DNA of 64,000 nt from Prosopocoilus inquinatus (lineage: Eukaryota > Arthropoda > Insecta > Coleoptera > Lucanidae). Below, one piece after another: positions 10,681 to 20,860 of the stretch. The stretch is from positions 58,340,713-58,404,712 of the forward strand of contig CM069871.1 in assembly GCA_036172665.1 (NCBI GenBank), read 5' to 3'. Under the pieces are notes generated by a model, which saw nothing but the letters and a program-made list of their open reading frames with translations, made no database searches and was not told where the DNA came from. The position numbers and the translations under genes are program-made. The number at the start of each line of letters is the position of its first letter. Within the stretch, counting starts at the first letter, position 1.

Positions 10681-10950
10681 TATGAGAATTGCATTGTCAG
10701 ATTTTCATACGCGCAACAGGAAATGAAACATAAAGACTGCATTCAATACCGTATTTCAGTAAGTGCGCAATACTTAAGAAAGACGTGTTGTGTATATATC
10801 GCTTAGGGTCGTGGAAATAAACGGGAGTTGCAGTTATCATTATTTATTAATTTAAGTTATTATTGACTTGAAAGTTTAAATGAAATTAAATATTTTTTCT
10901 GTGTATCTTTGAATTTCAAATCCTTAGCGTGGAATTGAGATCAGGCGCGT
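10681..10950 (+). repeat. Dispersed repeat, copy 1 (left of LINE)
   Basis: This is similar in the same orientation to 18498-18790. Shared words include tacgcgcaaca, gcgcaatacttaagaaaga/gcgatacttaagaaaga, cgtggaaataaac, gagttgcagtt and gtggaattgaga. The two copies lie just outside the two ends of the interrupted LINE. They could be LTR remnants or the halves of a larger repeat. The 36-bp words at 10594-10629 and 11011-11046 (ending gctac-tccccccgctgcc) are a further direct pair. Confidence 0.45.
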
Positions 10951-11142
10951 GCTTTCTTAAGCTTTTTTGAGTCCACGTAAAACCAATTCATCAATCCAAA
11001 TGTTAATTTTATTTTATAAACTTCCGTGCTACGTCCCCCCGCTGCCCCGGAGACCTTTTGTAACACATACTTTGCCCACTAGGCAATAATTTCGTTTGTC
11101 GTTGTTTTTTCAAGTTGTTCCGCGAGAGCAAATGGGAAGTTA

Positions 11143-12494
11143 ATAATGATAATAATAATAACTTCTTTATTTCCCCAGAAGAATACTACAAAACAATACA
11201 ATTTAAATTGGTAAAAAAAGGGAAACCCTAAGGCGGGGTTCACAAAAAGTGGTCTTCCATCGAAACCTTAAATCAAGGGATTATTATTACTTTTGATTCA
11301 CACATACTAATCTAACCTAAGTAGGTTGTTTTAAGGAAATGACTTTATGATAAAAGCAAGCAATATGTAGTAATCGTCGATTTTTCATGTTAAGCCATCT
11401 CAAGTCTGCAAGTTTGTGAGATATATGTTCATATTTGCGGATTCCAAAAATGTATGTCATACAAGCATTTTGAAGTTTTTGGATACGATATTCCGTAATG
11501 GCGGCAAGACAGCTACCAAAGAGTGGTGCATAGTAGCAAAAATGTGAAAGGATAAGTGACTCACAAAGTATTGATTTTGTTTCAAAATTATTGTATTACG
11601 ATAAGGATACAACTTTTTTAAAATTGAATATGCAAAGTTAATAGGTGTGGATATGTGATCATGAAATTTAAAAGTCTTATCTAAGGTTAATCCAAGATTT
11701 TTAGCAGTATCGACTATAGAGATATCAGTACCATTTAAGGTTATTTTAATTGTATTCTGCAAATATGAATACATTTTACCGCTTCCAAAGACTAAAGCCT
11801 TGGATTTGATGGGGTTGATAACCAGCAAATGTTTTTCTGAAAAATTAGCAATTCTTTCCAAGTCTGTCAACATTACTTGCTGAAAAATTAAAAATTAGTC
11901 GGCTATCATCAGCATACATATGTAAATTGCAATGCTTCACAATTTTTCAGAATTTACTGGTGTAAATAGAAAATAACAAAGGCCCAAGAATGGACCCTTG
12001 TGGTACCCCAGAAGTTAAGACCTAAGGGTCTGATTTAATGTTACCTAATTCAACGCTTTGCATGCGGCCAGTAAAATAACTTTTGCCTAAGTTTATAGCA
12101 TCATATCCGAAGCCAACATTTTGAAGAATCGCAAAAAGTACGTCATGATTTATGGTGTCAAAAGCTCTGCTGAAGTCCAAAAGTACAAAAGCACTCATGT
12201 TACCAACATCCAAGCACACGAAATATCATCAACAATGTTAATTAAAGCTGTTGTGCAGCTATAATTTTTCCTAAATCCTGATTGGGATTCCCATAAAATG
12301 TCATATTTATTTGTAAATTCACAAATTTGTTCATACATAACTTTTTCTAGAATTTTTGAAAAAATTGGTAATATGCTAATTGGTCGCATATCTTTGTAAC
12401 CACTAGGCTGTTTGATTTTTGGGATGGGAATAACAAGAGCATATCTCCGTGCTTTTGGAAATATACTTTCTGTTAAGCAACAGTTAATAATATA
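11143..12494 (-). pseudogene. Non-LTR retrotransposon, reverse transcriptase and 3' end (broken)
   Basis: This is the 3' portion of a minus-strand LINE. From 12494 downward the reading gives RYALVIPIPKI, DMRPISILPIFSKILEKV and QSGFRKNYSC, then FVLLDFSRAFDTINHDVLF, GVPQGSILGPLLF and the catalytic MYADD. It ends in the post-RT region (11457-11873). Several frameshifts and stops break it. Its 3' terminus at about 11143 is a TAA/ATA-rich microsatellite tail, like the second LINE at 57717. It resembles CR1/Jockey-group RTs; I cannot fix the clade by eye. Confidence 0.85.
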
Positions 12495-13419
12495 CCGGGT
12501 GGAAAGTTTCAAACCCGAACATAGCAAAGTTCCATTGAGAACTACGTTTCTGTAGATTACTGCTCGCCATTTAAAGATACAAAAAAAAATTATTCTTATT
12601 CTGTTAATACTTTTGAAATAGAAATTAAATTTTTAAATTTCAAATGAAAAATGTAGTCGCCTTAGTATGTCAGATTTGAAGTTTGCAATTCAATAACCAG
12701 AATCTTGTACAATATGCTTCTTATTCAAAATAAAATTTCATTCATCTGTGTGCCATACTGACGCTGAAAAACTGTTAGGATTTATTTCTTTGCTCCTGCA
12801 TTACTTCACAAAATACTTTCCTAGTATTCTTATTAATTTCAAAACAACGTTGATGACAACTGAATTTGTGGTTTTGATGTGTTTTTTTTTTAATATTCCT
12901 TACAGTTGCGTGTTACTTATTCTTGAACAACGTGAAACTTATTTAATTCTTATTACAATTGAATTTAAAACTGATTTAGTATCGACATGTGTCGGTATTG
13001 ATTGCCCACGGCATCATTTTAAGTTTATTGATAGTATCAGAAACAACAGTATTTTAGTATGCAATGACGTAGAATACAATTATCATTCTAAGAAAGAAAT
13101 AATTGTTGTAACTTAAACGACAAGAGCACCTACCTATTATTTGCTCTGTACAATAAGTCAGTACTTTTTGACTGACGTATAAATTATTTTCTATTAATTG
13201 AAAGAACTGAAAGTTCTGACATAGGCGACTAAACTTTTCGTTTAAAATTTAAAAATTTTATTTATATTCCGAAAGTATTAATATTTAGGAATAATTTTAA
13301 TTTTCTCGTTTCTTTAATACCATTGCCATTTTTGTATCTTCAAATGGCGAGCAGCAATTCACAGAAACAAAGTTTTCGATACAAGTTTGCTATGTTCCGG
13401 TTTCAAACTTTCCACCCGG
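12495..13419. mobile_element. 925-bp MITE with ~90-bp TIRs nested in the LINE
   Basis: The ends CCGGGTGGAAAGTTTCAAAC and its complement are flanked by TA on both sides (12493-12494 and 13420-13421). Imperfect inverted repeats extend about 90 bp, to the word cgccatttaaagataca and its partner tgtatcttcaaatggcg. Removing the element rejoins the RT reading across 13421/12494. No transposase is encoded; the 122-codon ORF at 12748-13116 has no recognised domain. It is a non-autonomous Tc1/mariner-like element by its TA target. Confidence 0.8.
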
Positions 13420-13911
13420 TATGTTACGTAAGGTAATAAATTAGGACAACACATCTTAATCACGTCCATACTAATATTGTCAGAACCTACAGACTTAGTA
13501 TTTATTCTAAGAATTATGTTGCCAGCGGTCGATACATCAACATTTTTGAATTTAAAACTTTCATCGATCCTATGTGATGTATCATTGTTGTAGAATGAAA
13601 TTATATTTTTATTTGAGTTATTGTGTTTTGGAGTAGAATTAACAAAGCACTCGTTTATTTTGTTAACATCAGATAAATTGGGTGGAATAATGGCATTATT
13701 TGAAGTTAAGTTTTATGTTTTCATTTTATTCCAAAAGTGTTTGTTACTACGATATAGATTTTCAAAATACGTTTTTTTTCGAGTCGTACTTGTTTTCAAT
13801 TCACATATTCTGGTGAGAGGTAAATCATTGAAATCTAAATTGAATTTATCTGGATCAATATTGCTGTAATTACGGTATGCTTTAAATGTGGGTATAAATT
13901 TGGGCTTTATA
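13420..13911 (-). pseudogene. Non-LTR retrotransposon, segment upstream of RT (broken)
   Basis: The minus-strand reading gives GIKPKFIPTFKAYRNYSNI and IDPDKFNLDFNDLPLTRIC, and later KSVGSDNISMDVIKMCCPN just before the nested MITE. The last run is the typical region joining endonuclease and RT (GSDNIS-type), and it continues directly into the RT at 12494. The next element upstream (13912-17295) interrupts the same LINE again. Confidence 0.75.
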
Positions 13912-15280
13912 CCGGGTGTCCCGCGCCATGTGTTCACCCTTCTAGAATCTTTATTTATTAATGGATTAACCTGAACTTTGGAGACGATAAACTAAACAAA
14001 AAACGGAATTTTCCGACGTACTGATAGTCGTCATAGGACTTCCGGTTTCGCCGGAAGTGATATCAACTTTCTTATTTTAAATGGAACACCCTATATATTT
14101 TTACATATTTGAAATCAACGGAGCATTACGAGTCCGAATACGTATCAATTGTTAATTTTGGTTTCCATGACAACGAAAAAAAAAACGTTTTTATTTTTCA
14201 ATGTAGAAAGCTATGAATCGCAGTTTTTCGATCTAAAGCGATCAAGTGTTTCGATAAAATCACTCCTTTGATGGTATTTTGATTTTTAACATTTTTACAG
14301 TATTTGAAATTTTCATTAGCTCCTAACTCATTTTTTTCGATAGAACCTCATATTTTTCTTAGCTTAGTTCAACAGAACATTTTTTTCTGAGTACGCTGAT
14401 ACTAAATACGTCATATTTTCTTTGAAAGTCATTTGAAATAAAGGGAGTGTAAAATTTCAATAAGACATGCTCTATTTTAAATTATTTTCAAAAACACAAA
14501 AACATTCAAGTGTTCAGACTTATTTCACATATTTTTAAATCCTGTGACCATATTTTCCATAATAAAGTTTTTTAATGAATTAAATAAATTGTAAATAAAA
14601 ACATATTTTCAATTGCATCCCCATAAAATAAAATTTGAATTTGACAAAAAAAGGATTAAAAAAACAACACGAAAAAGGAACAGGAAGCATAAAGTTAAAA
14701 TTATCTTAACCAGAAAACTAGCTAAGTATCGTATAAAGCAAATAAATGAAGCGATAAAGTTTTGCATCAAAGTACCGCAATTGATAAGGACAATGAGTTA
14801 CAGAGAGAACAATTGGTATAGACCATGAGTTAGAGTGAGAACTATAGAAAAGTAATCAATATGGCGCAGTGACATGTCGTGAGAGTTGTCAGACGATTTG
14901 CCGTTAGCTTTAAAATTTGAGTTTCAAGCATAATTGTCTTTTAAAAGCAAAAGATTTATGAACACTTATCTAACTGAAACGTGCGTTTCACGATTTCTTG
15001 CGTTTTTGAACTTATCTGTATGCACAGTGAATCAATATGGCGACAGGTTTACGGTAATTTGATAGATCTAGGGGTTTTACTGGTGGGGGTGTCCGTCCGG
15101 CCTCTGTTGACGTCAGAAAATACTACGGCGATTTTAATTGGTCACGATCCACAGCGCATGCACAGTCGGTGTCGTTACCTTAACAACGCAACTATTATGA
15201 ATATTTTAAATGAAGCTTCAGCTTAGACGAGTAACGTATACCTGAGAACTGTGCGACAAAAATGTCGAATCCGTCCGATT

Positions 15281-15763
15281 ATAGGTGCTTTCTTTCGCTT
15301 AAAAGTTTGAATCGTGTTTCAAATAGTTTGGATCTGAATTATTGATTTACAGTTCATTTTGTAAATAACCATAATTCAATCCAAACAAGTTTTAAAAAAA
15401 GAGAGATTCAAAGAAAAGGATGTCTCTTTTTGAATCAAAATACATTTGGATCACGATTTTGTGAGCGAAAGAGAGCACCTATTGTTTGAGACAACTTCTC
15501 ATATACTTTGTGCGAAACAGACTTCAAAATGTGCTCTCTTTCGCTCACAAAATTGTGATCCAAACGTGTTTTGATTCAAAAACAGACATTCTTTTTTCTT
15601 TAATCTCTCTATTTTTAAAACTTGCTTAGGTTGAATTATGGTTATTTACAAATGAACCGTCAATCAAAAACTCAAGTCAGGTGTTTTGTTGCAACAACTA
15701 CGAAATTCAGGTCCAAACTATACGTAATACGATTCAAACTTTTAAGCGAAAGAAAGTACCTAT
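15281..15763. repeat. Nested 480-bp foldback element
   Basis: Inverted arms begin ATAGGTGCTTTCTTTCGCTT at the left and end in the complementary AAAGTACCTAT at the right. They meet around 15500 at the mirrored words tgtgagcgaaagagagcacc and tgtgctctctttcgctcaca. The arms are about 210-230 bp and roughly 85 percent alike by eye. The right arm carries extra bases. There is no ORF. Confidence 0.65.
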
Positions 15764-16014
15764 TATGGCACAATTCTCTAATGATTTGTAAAGTTTTGTA
15801 TGACAATCTACGTCATTTTCGCAAACGAATTTTAGACCAGTGACTTGAGAATAGGGCCCCAAATACACAGCAGCGTCTCACTTTGTCCTACGCAAAATTA
15901 ACGCACAATTAAAATATCTAGTCCTGCATGGGTTATAGAAAGAGTTCTAGAGAAAAACATTGCTATTTCTTTACTCAAAAAACACTAATAACACAAAATG
16001 CATATTTACGGGAA

Positions 16015-16830
16015 CTGAGGTGAGACGCTGTCGAATACTCGACAGGTCTGTGTGCTCTGTAATACTTTCCTTGTGGTTCGGAACGTATCCAATGACTTTC
16101 CGTGGAGTTAAATTGAAACCCCGCGAAAATCGAATTATACACATTTTAAGTAAGGCACTGTCGAATATTCGACAGTTCCGTGAGCTCTACATTTTTTTCC
16201 TTGTAGTTCGGAACGTATCTAACGACTTTCTGCAGAGTTCCAGTCGTAAACCTCATTAGTAAGCATAGGATTAGAATAAGTACACTCCATCATTTCAGTA
16301 GCGCCGTAAAAATGTATCGAACATGTATTGTACAACATTGTGTAATGGGACGGTGAAAATAATTTACGGCGTTCTTACTATATGACGCAATGTCCCAATA
16401 AAGTCCGCCGGTCGAGGTACAACTGGTCAACTAATTACTCTGAAAATCTTTACACATTTAAACAAAAAGGGTTGATTACACAACTGTAATTTTTTATTGC
16501 GGCAATATTACTCTGTTTCTTGTTATACTGAGTAACACCATTGCTGTAGCGGGGTTAATTGTCTCCGCAGCCCTCGCGTTTGTTTACACGCTACGGTCTA
16601 ATATTTCATATTGCCTGCTTCACTAGAATTTGAACCGCGCAAAATATATTTCTCCTATATATACTCATTACATTATTTTTTGAGCAATTTTAAACACCGC
16701 GAAATTCGAGTTATGCAAGTTATAAGTGAGACGTTGTGGAATATACGAGTGCTGTGAGCTCTATAATTTATTCCTTGTAATTCGAAACGTATCCAATGAT
16801 TTTCCACAGAGTTCCAGCCGTAAGCCTCAA
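16015..16830 (+). repeat. Three degenerate ~120-bp direct repeats
   Basis: A unit with gtgagacgctgtcgaatactcga, gtgctct, ttccttgtggttcggaacgt and ccaatgactttcc occurs at about 16018-16110, 16143-16245 and 16712-16822. The third copy precedes the right terminal inverted repeat of the host element. The units include small inverted words (tcgaatactcga, tcgaatattcga). Non-coding. Confidence 0.5.
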
Positions 16831-17297
16831 AATGTTCAGTTGAACTAAGCTAAGAAACATATGAGGTTCTATCGAAAAAAAAGAGTTAAGAGCTAATGAA
16901 AATTTCAAATACTGTAAAAATGTTAAAAATCAAAATACCATCAAAGGAGTGATTTTCTCGAAACACTTGATCGCATTAGATCGAAAAACTGCGATTCATA
17001 GCTTTCTAGATTGAAAAATAAAAAGTTTTTTTTTCCGTTGTCATGGAAACCAAAATTAACAATTGATACGTATTCGGACTCGTAATGCTCCGTAGATTTC
17101 AAATATGTAAAAATATATAGGATGTTCCATTTAAAATAAGAAAGTTGATATCACTTCCGGCGAAACGGGAAGTCCTATGACGACTATCAGTATGTCGGAA
17201 AATTCAATTTTTTGTTTAGTTTATCGTCTCCAAGATTCAGGTTAATCGATTAATAAAGATTCTAGAAGGGTGAGCACATGGCGCGGGACACCCGGTA

Positions 17298-17635
17298 TAA
17301 TTAACAGTACCTACATTGGACCAGATCATGATCTGAGAAGTCACAATTAACTACTTCTGCATCCGTAACAAATGATTCGTCAGATACAATAATGATGTCA
17401 ATCAGTGTTTGTGTGTTGATTCTGTTATTCTAGTAGGCTGTTGAATTAATTGTGTAAATCTTAATGATTTAATCATAGTTTCAAAGTATTCAGTAATGTT
17501 AATATTATAGTTTTATGAATTAATATTTAGATCGCCCAATATGATTACATTTTCAGAATAATAACTACATGTAATAAGTGCAACTTTTAATTCATCAATA
17601 TTGTTTACATTAGGAAATGAAAAATTAAACAAGCG
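17298..17635 (-). pseudogene. Non-LTR retrotransposon endonuclease fragment
   Basis: The minus-strand reading gives NVIILGDLNIN, the GDxN motif of AP-like endonucleases. Further on come LIQQPTRITESTHTLIDII and then DFSDHDLVQC, which holds the catalytic SDH motif. One in-frame stop follows GDLNINS. This is the N-terminal endonuclease of ORF2 of the LINE whose RT lies at 11.1-13.9 kb, displaced by the 3.4-kb element. Confidence 0.8.
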
Positions 17636-17850
17636 AGTTTGCTATGTCGTAAAGAAAAATTATCGAAATAACGAAAAACAAACTGCGAAATCGAAAACAA
17701 CAAAAGAGATTTTTACCTCTCCCTACTGTAAATATGTTAAGCAGATACTCGTTTCAGGTATGCTCACTGCTTTTACACAAGAATTCTGTAAAACTACAAA
17801 TTTTTTTTTATTGATGATCCGTTTTTCACAATAATTTTACCGGCATTCGA

Positions 17851-18459
17851 TCACGTGTTACCTGGACCAAACTTCATTTTCGCGGCACTTAGTATCGCAA
17901 GTCTACACTTGGTTAAATCCTCTTTAATTACTATTTTTGATACTTTGAACTTTTTCTTGTTGTAGAATAATTGGTTCCTGACTGTGCGATGTACAAACCT
18001 CACAATTATTGGCTTTACGTCATTTTCATCTGCCGGAAGTCGGTGGCAGATATCTATAGCTGATGAGAGAATCTCAACAGAAATTGCAGTATCTAGCTCG
18101 CTTATGATTTCGGGCAGGTCTTCAATTGCCTTTTCCTGGATGCCATATATTCGTAGGTTATGTTTGCTGTATTGGTCCATTTCATCAATATTATCGGCCA
18201 TTTTAGACATTTTTTGTTCAATTGCTTCGACCTTCTTATCGTAAGCTTGGATATTGCTTTCCACGGCAAGTTTTACTTCTTTCGCCAAAATATAAATTAG
18301 TTTTTTGGTCAATAACTCGGAAGCTAAGACCTTTTCAATAACACTTTTGACAAACTCATCACCGTCATCAAAAGAACTTTTGGCACTACGCAATGCAGGT
18401 TTCACTTTGTAAAAGATTAAGCAAATTAAATGCCAGAATAAAGAATGGAGCAGCAACAC
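17851..18459 (-). CDS. Non-LTR retrotransposon ORF1 (coiled coil plus RNA-binding domain)
   Basis: This is a 202-codon ORF, the ORF1 partner of the LINE at 11.1-17.6 kb. The N-terminal half is a coiled coil (KKVEAIEQKMSKMADNIDEM). The C-terminal half is the L1-type transposase_22/RRM region: YSKHNLRIYGIQE, IDICHRLP, KPIIVRFVHRTVRNQLFY and KEDLTKCRLAIL. Such proteins bind element RNA as trimers. The ATG used is the first in frame; the true start could differ because the first 25 residues look like non-family sequence. The region between it and the endonuclease (17640-17850) is decayed. Confidence 0.75.
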   Translation of the reverse strand: MLLLHSLFWHLICLIFYKVKPALRSAKSSFDDGDEFVKSVIEKVLASELLTKKLIYILAKEVKLAVESNIQAYDKKVEAIEQKMSKMADNIDEMDQYSKHNLRIYGIQEKAIEDLPEIISELDTAISVEILSSAIDICHRLPADENDVKPIIVRFVHRTVRNQLFYNKKKFKVSKIVIKEDLTKCRLAILSAAKMKFGPGNT

Positions 18460-18497
18460 ACGTCTACTCGGAATGAACGCACATCACAGAATTCCGT

Positions 18498-18790
18498 ACG
18501 AGAACTCTATTGACAGCTTTTTATATGCGCAACAGAAAGTGTAACATGAAGAAGTATTCAATATCATATATCACCAAGTTCGCGATACTTAAGAAAGATG
18601 TTCTATGGCGTACTGCTTATGATCGTGGAAATAAACTGGAGTTGCAGTTCTCACTGAAGCTTTATTTATTAAATATTTTTCTTTATACCTATAATAATAA
18701 TGGATTTTTATTAATTCGCAACAAAGCAACTGTTAACAAATAGGAATTTCAATTCAAAACCTTACAGTGGAATTGAGATGAGTAGTACCA
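18498..18790 (+). repeat. Dispersed repeat, copy 2 (right of LINE)
   Basis: This is a direct-orientation partner of 10681-10950, carrying the same ordered words (tatgcgcaaca, gatacttaagaaagat, cgtggaaataaac, gagttgcagtt, gtggaattgagat). It begins about 40 bp beyond the 5' end of the LINE ORF1 region. The ORF at 18510-18743 lies inside this repeat and is not considered a gene. Confidence 0.45.
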
Positions 18791-19475
18791 GATTTTAATT
18801 ACAAATTATAAAAACAATAGCAATTTTCATTCTTGCTTTTTAGTATGATTACTCTAACATCTGATAAGAATCTAATATATAATTTATTTACACTTTTTTT
18901 ATTATTTACCATACGAAGTAGGTCATAAAACAACATTGGCTACCAGATAGAGTCTTTGGCATAATTTCTATGTGTTACTAGGGGGAACTGCGCGATGATT
19001 CGCTGTAATAACAAAATCTCTGTAACATAATTACCTCGTTGTTATGCATTTGACCCAAAGCAAATATTTGCCGGGCTGTTGACCCTCGTGCGCACATGAT
19101 TTATGCGTATGTACCTATGTACAAATTCATGTCGAATTTAATTGATGGAAAATTAGACGCTCAGTTCTACTTTTTATTTTTAATTTATGAGAAGGGTAAA
19201 GTGGTTTCAAGTTAATACTTATTAAACAGAAGGATGGGGGTCTCATACAACTAATACTTATTATTTTCTCAGTAAGAACGTTTCCGATCGAATGTTTGGG
19301 CCGCAAAGTGGTCCAGAATGGAATTTTAGCGCGACAAAATTATTTTTTTATATCTAAGTTTCCAAAATGACGAAAACAACAAAACAGTATCTTTTTAACT
19401 ACATTCTCTATAAAAACCGTATGATAGTATCACAATACAATGACTTCTATAAGGATTTTTGCCTAACTTTAGAGC

Positions 19476-20303
19476 GATTATGTTACCTTACAAGAAAACC
19501 TAAATTTCTCTGCAGGGTGTTAATAAAAAAACCTGTACAACGTTTGGCAGGTGATAGTAGAGTTGAAGACAAGAAAACAATTCTGATAAACCCATGTTCA
19601 ATACTCAATGCAGGGTGTCCACGCTTGGTATTCACTTTTCTAAAAATTTTATTTTTTAAGTAAAATTCTGGATCGATAAATTAAATAAAAAGTTGAATTT
19701 TCCGACGTAGCACAGGTCACCGTACGACTTCCGGTTTCACCGGAAATGACATCAACTTTCTTATTTTAAATATAACAGTCTGTATATTTTTACATATTTG
19801 AAATCTGCAGATCATTGTGAGTCCGAATATGTATCACTTAGTAATTTTGGTTTTCATGACAACGAATTTTTTTTCGTCTTTTTTTTAATTTCCAAAGTTA
19901 TAAATCGTATTTTCGTTGTAATACGAACAAATAAATCGAGGAAGCCACTCCTTTGATAGCATTTTGATGTTTAACATTTTTACAGCACATAAAATTTTCA
20001 TAGGTGGTAAAATGTTCCAATTGAAAAACGTTTCACCGGAAGTGGTGGGGTGGCTGGCGTTGCGTCGAAAAATTATTATATATTAAATTTATTTAATTTA
20101 TCGATCCCGAATTTTACGTAAAAGTAAAAATTCTAGAAAGTGAACACATAACGTGGACACCTGTATGAAGTAATGGATATGGGTTTAGTAGTATTTTTTT
20201 CTTGTTTTGATCTCTACTGTCTCCTGCCAGACGTTGTCCAGATTTCTTTTATTAACACTCTGTAGAAAAATTTAGGTTTTCTTGTGAGGTAACATAATCC
20301 CCC
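19476..20303. repeat. Foldback structure containing a 553-bp long-TIR MITE
   Basis: The outer arms 19476-19610 and 20164-20303 are inverted copies (tgttaccttacaagaaaacc and its partner, accctgca/ctctgtag, acaacgtttggcagg-like words). The centre, 19611-20163, has its own ends CAGGGTGTCCACGCTTGG and complement CGTGGACACCTG. It carries the cttccggtttcaccgg and acatatttgaaatctg words also present in the 3.4-kb element at 13912. There is no ORF of note. Confidence 0.6.
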
Positions 20304-20469
20304 TATTAAAAAGAAAGAAGTTCAAAAGAGTTTGTAAAAACGCACTAAAATGGTAATAATAAGATTTTCATATTTGTCCTATTGCAGTCAATAGAAGTGA
20401 TCTAATAGTTTGGAGTCTTTATTTTTAAATTCTGTTTTCATTTTTACTTACATGTGGTATAGGTACTAT

Positions 20470-20860
20470 GCCCGCCAAAAAAATCTGGGACGTGCAATAT
20501 GTCCTACTGTAAATATAACGACGTGTTTTTACATTACCATAAAAACAAGCTCCAAATAACAAGCTAAATGGCTTAAAGCTGCATTCAAACTAATAAAATA
20601 AGTGAAAAATGCATATAGAGAGTTGTCCCAGATTTTTTTGGCGTCTATAGTACATGATTTAAAATTAGTTACAATTGAATTGTTTCGTGTGGGACAGCCA
20701 ATAGCATATCCTATACATAATAGTTTATTTCGATTCGTCTTTAAGAGTAAAAAATGTTTTGGTGTTTTCCACACTAGATGTTTATCAAAATTTGGTATAT
20801 AAATTTTATATTATACGAAACACCCTGTGCAATTGTAACTAATTTTTAAATCATGCATAT
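20470..20860. repeat. Two short inverted-repeat pairs
   Basis: A 19-bp perfect pair CGCCAAAAAAATCTGGGAC (20472-20490) and its complement (20624-20642) encloses about 130 bp. A second pair follows: catgatttaaaattagttac at 20652-20677 and its inverted partner at about 20830-20856. An (AT)n tract lies at 20858-20872. These look like MITE ends. The small ORFs here on both strands are by-products. Confidence 0.45.

Larger units (their letters stand above)
13912..17295. mobile_element. 3.4-kb long-TIR element nested in the LINE
   Basis: The termini CCGGGTGTCCCGCGCCATGT and its complement are flanked by TA (13910-13911 and 17296-17297). The inverted repeats run about 470 bp (13912-14382 and 16830-17295). 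They contain the AAATGGAACACCCTATATAT word shared with two other foldback elements here. No transposase ORF was recognised in the 2.4-kb interior, which holds another foldback unit (15281-15763) and three degenerate 120-bp repeats. The LINE endonuclease reading resumes immediately beyond it. Confidence 0.8.

Noticed and set aside
12748..13116. 122-codon ORF
   Set aside because: Lies inside the 925-bp MITE with no recognised domain; the TIR element needs no ORF here.
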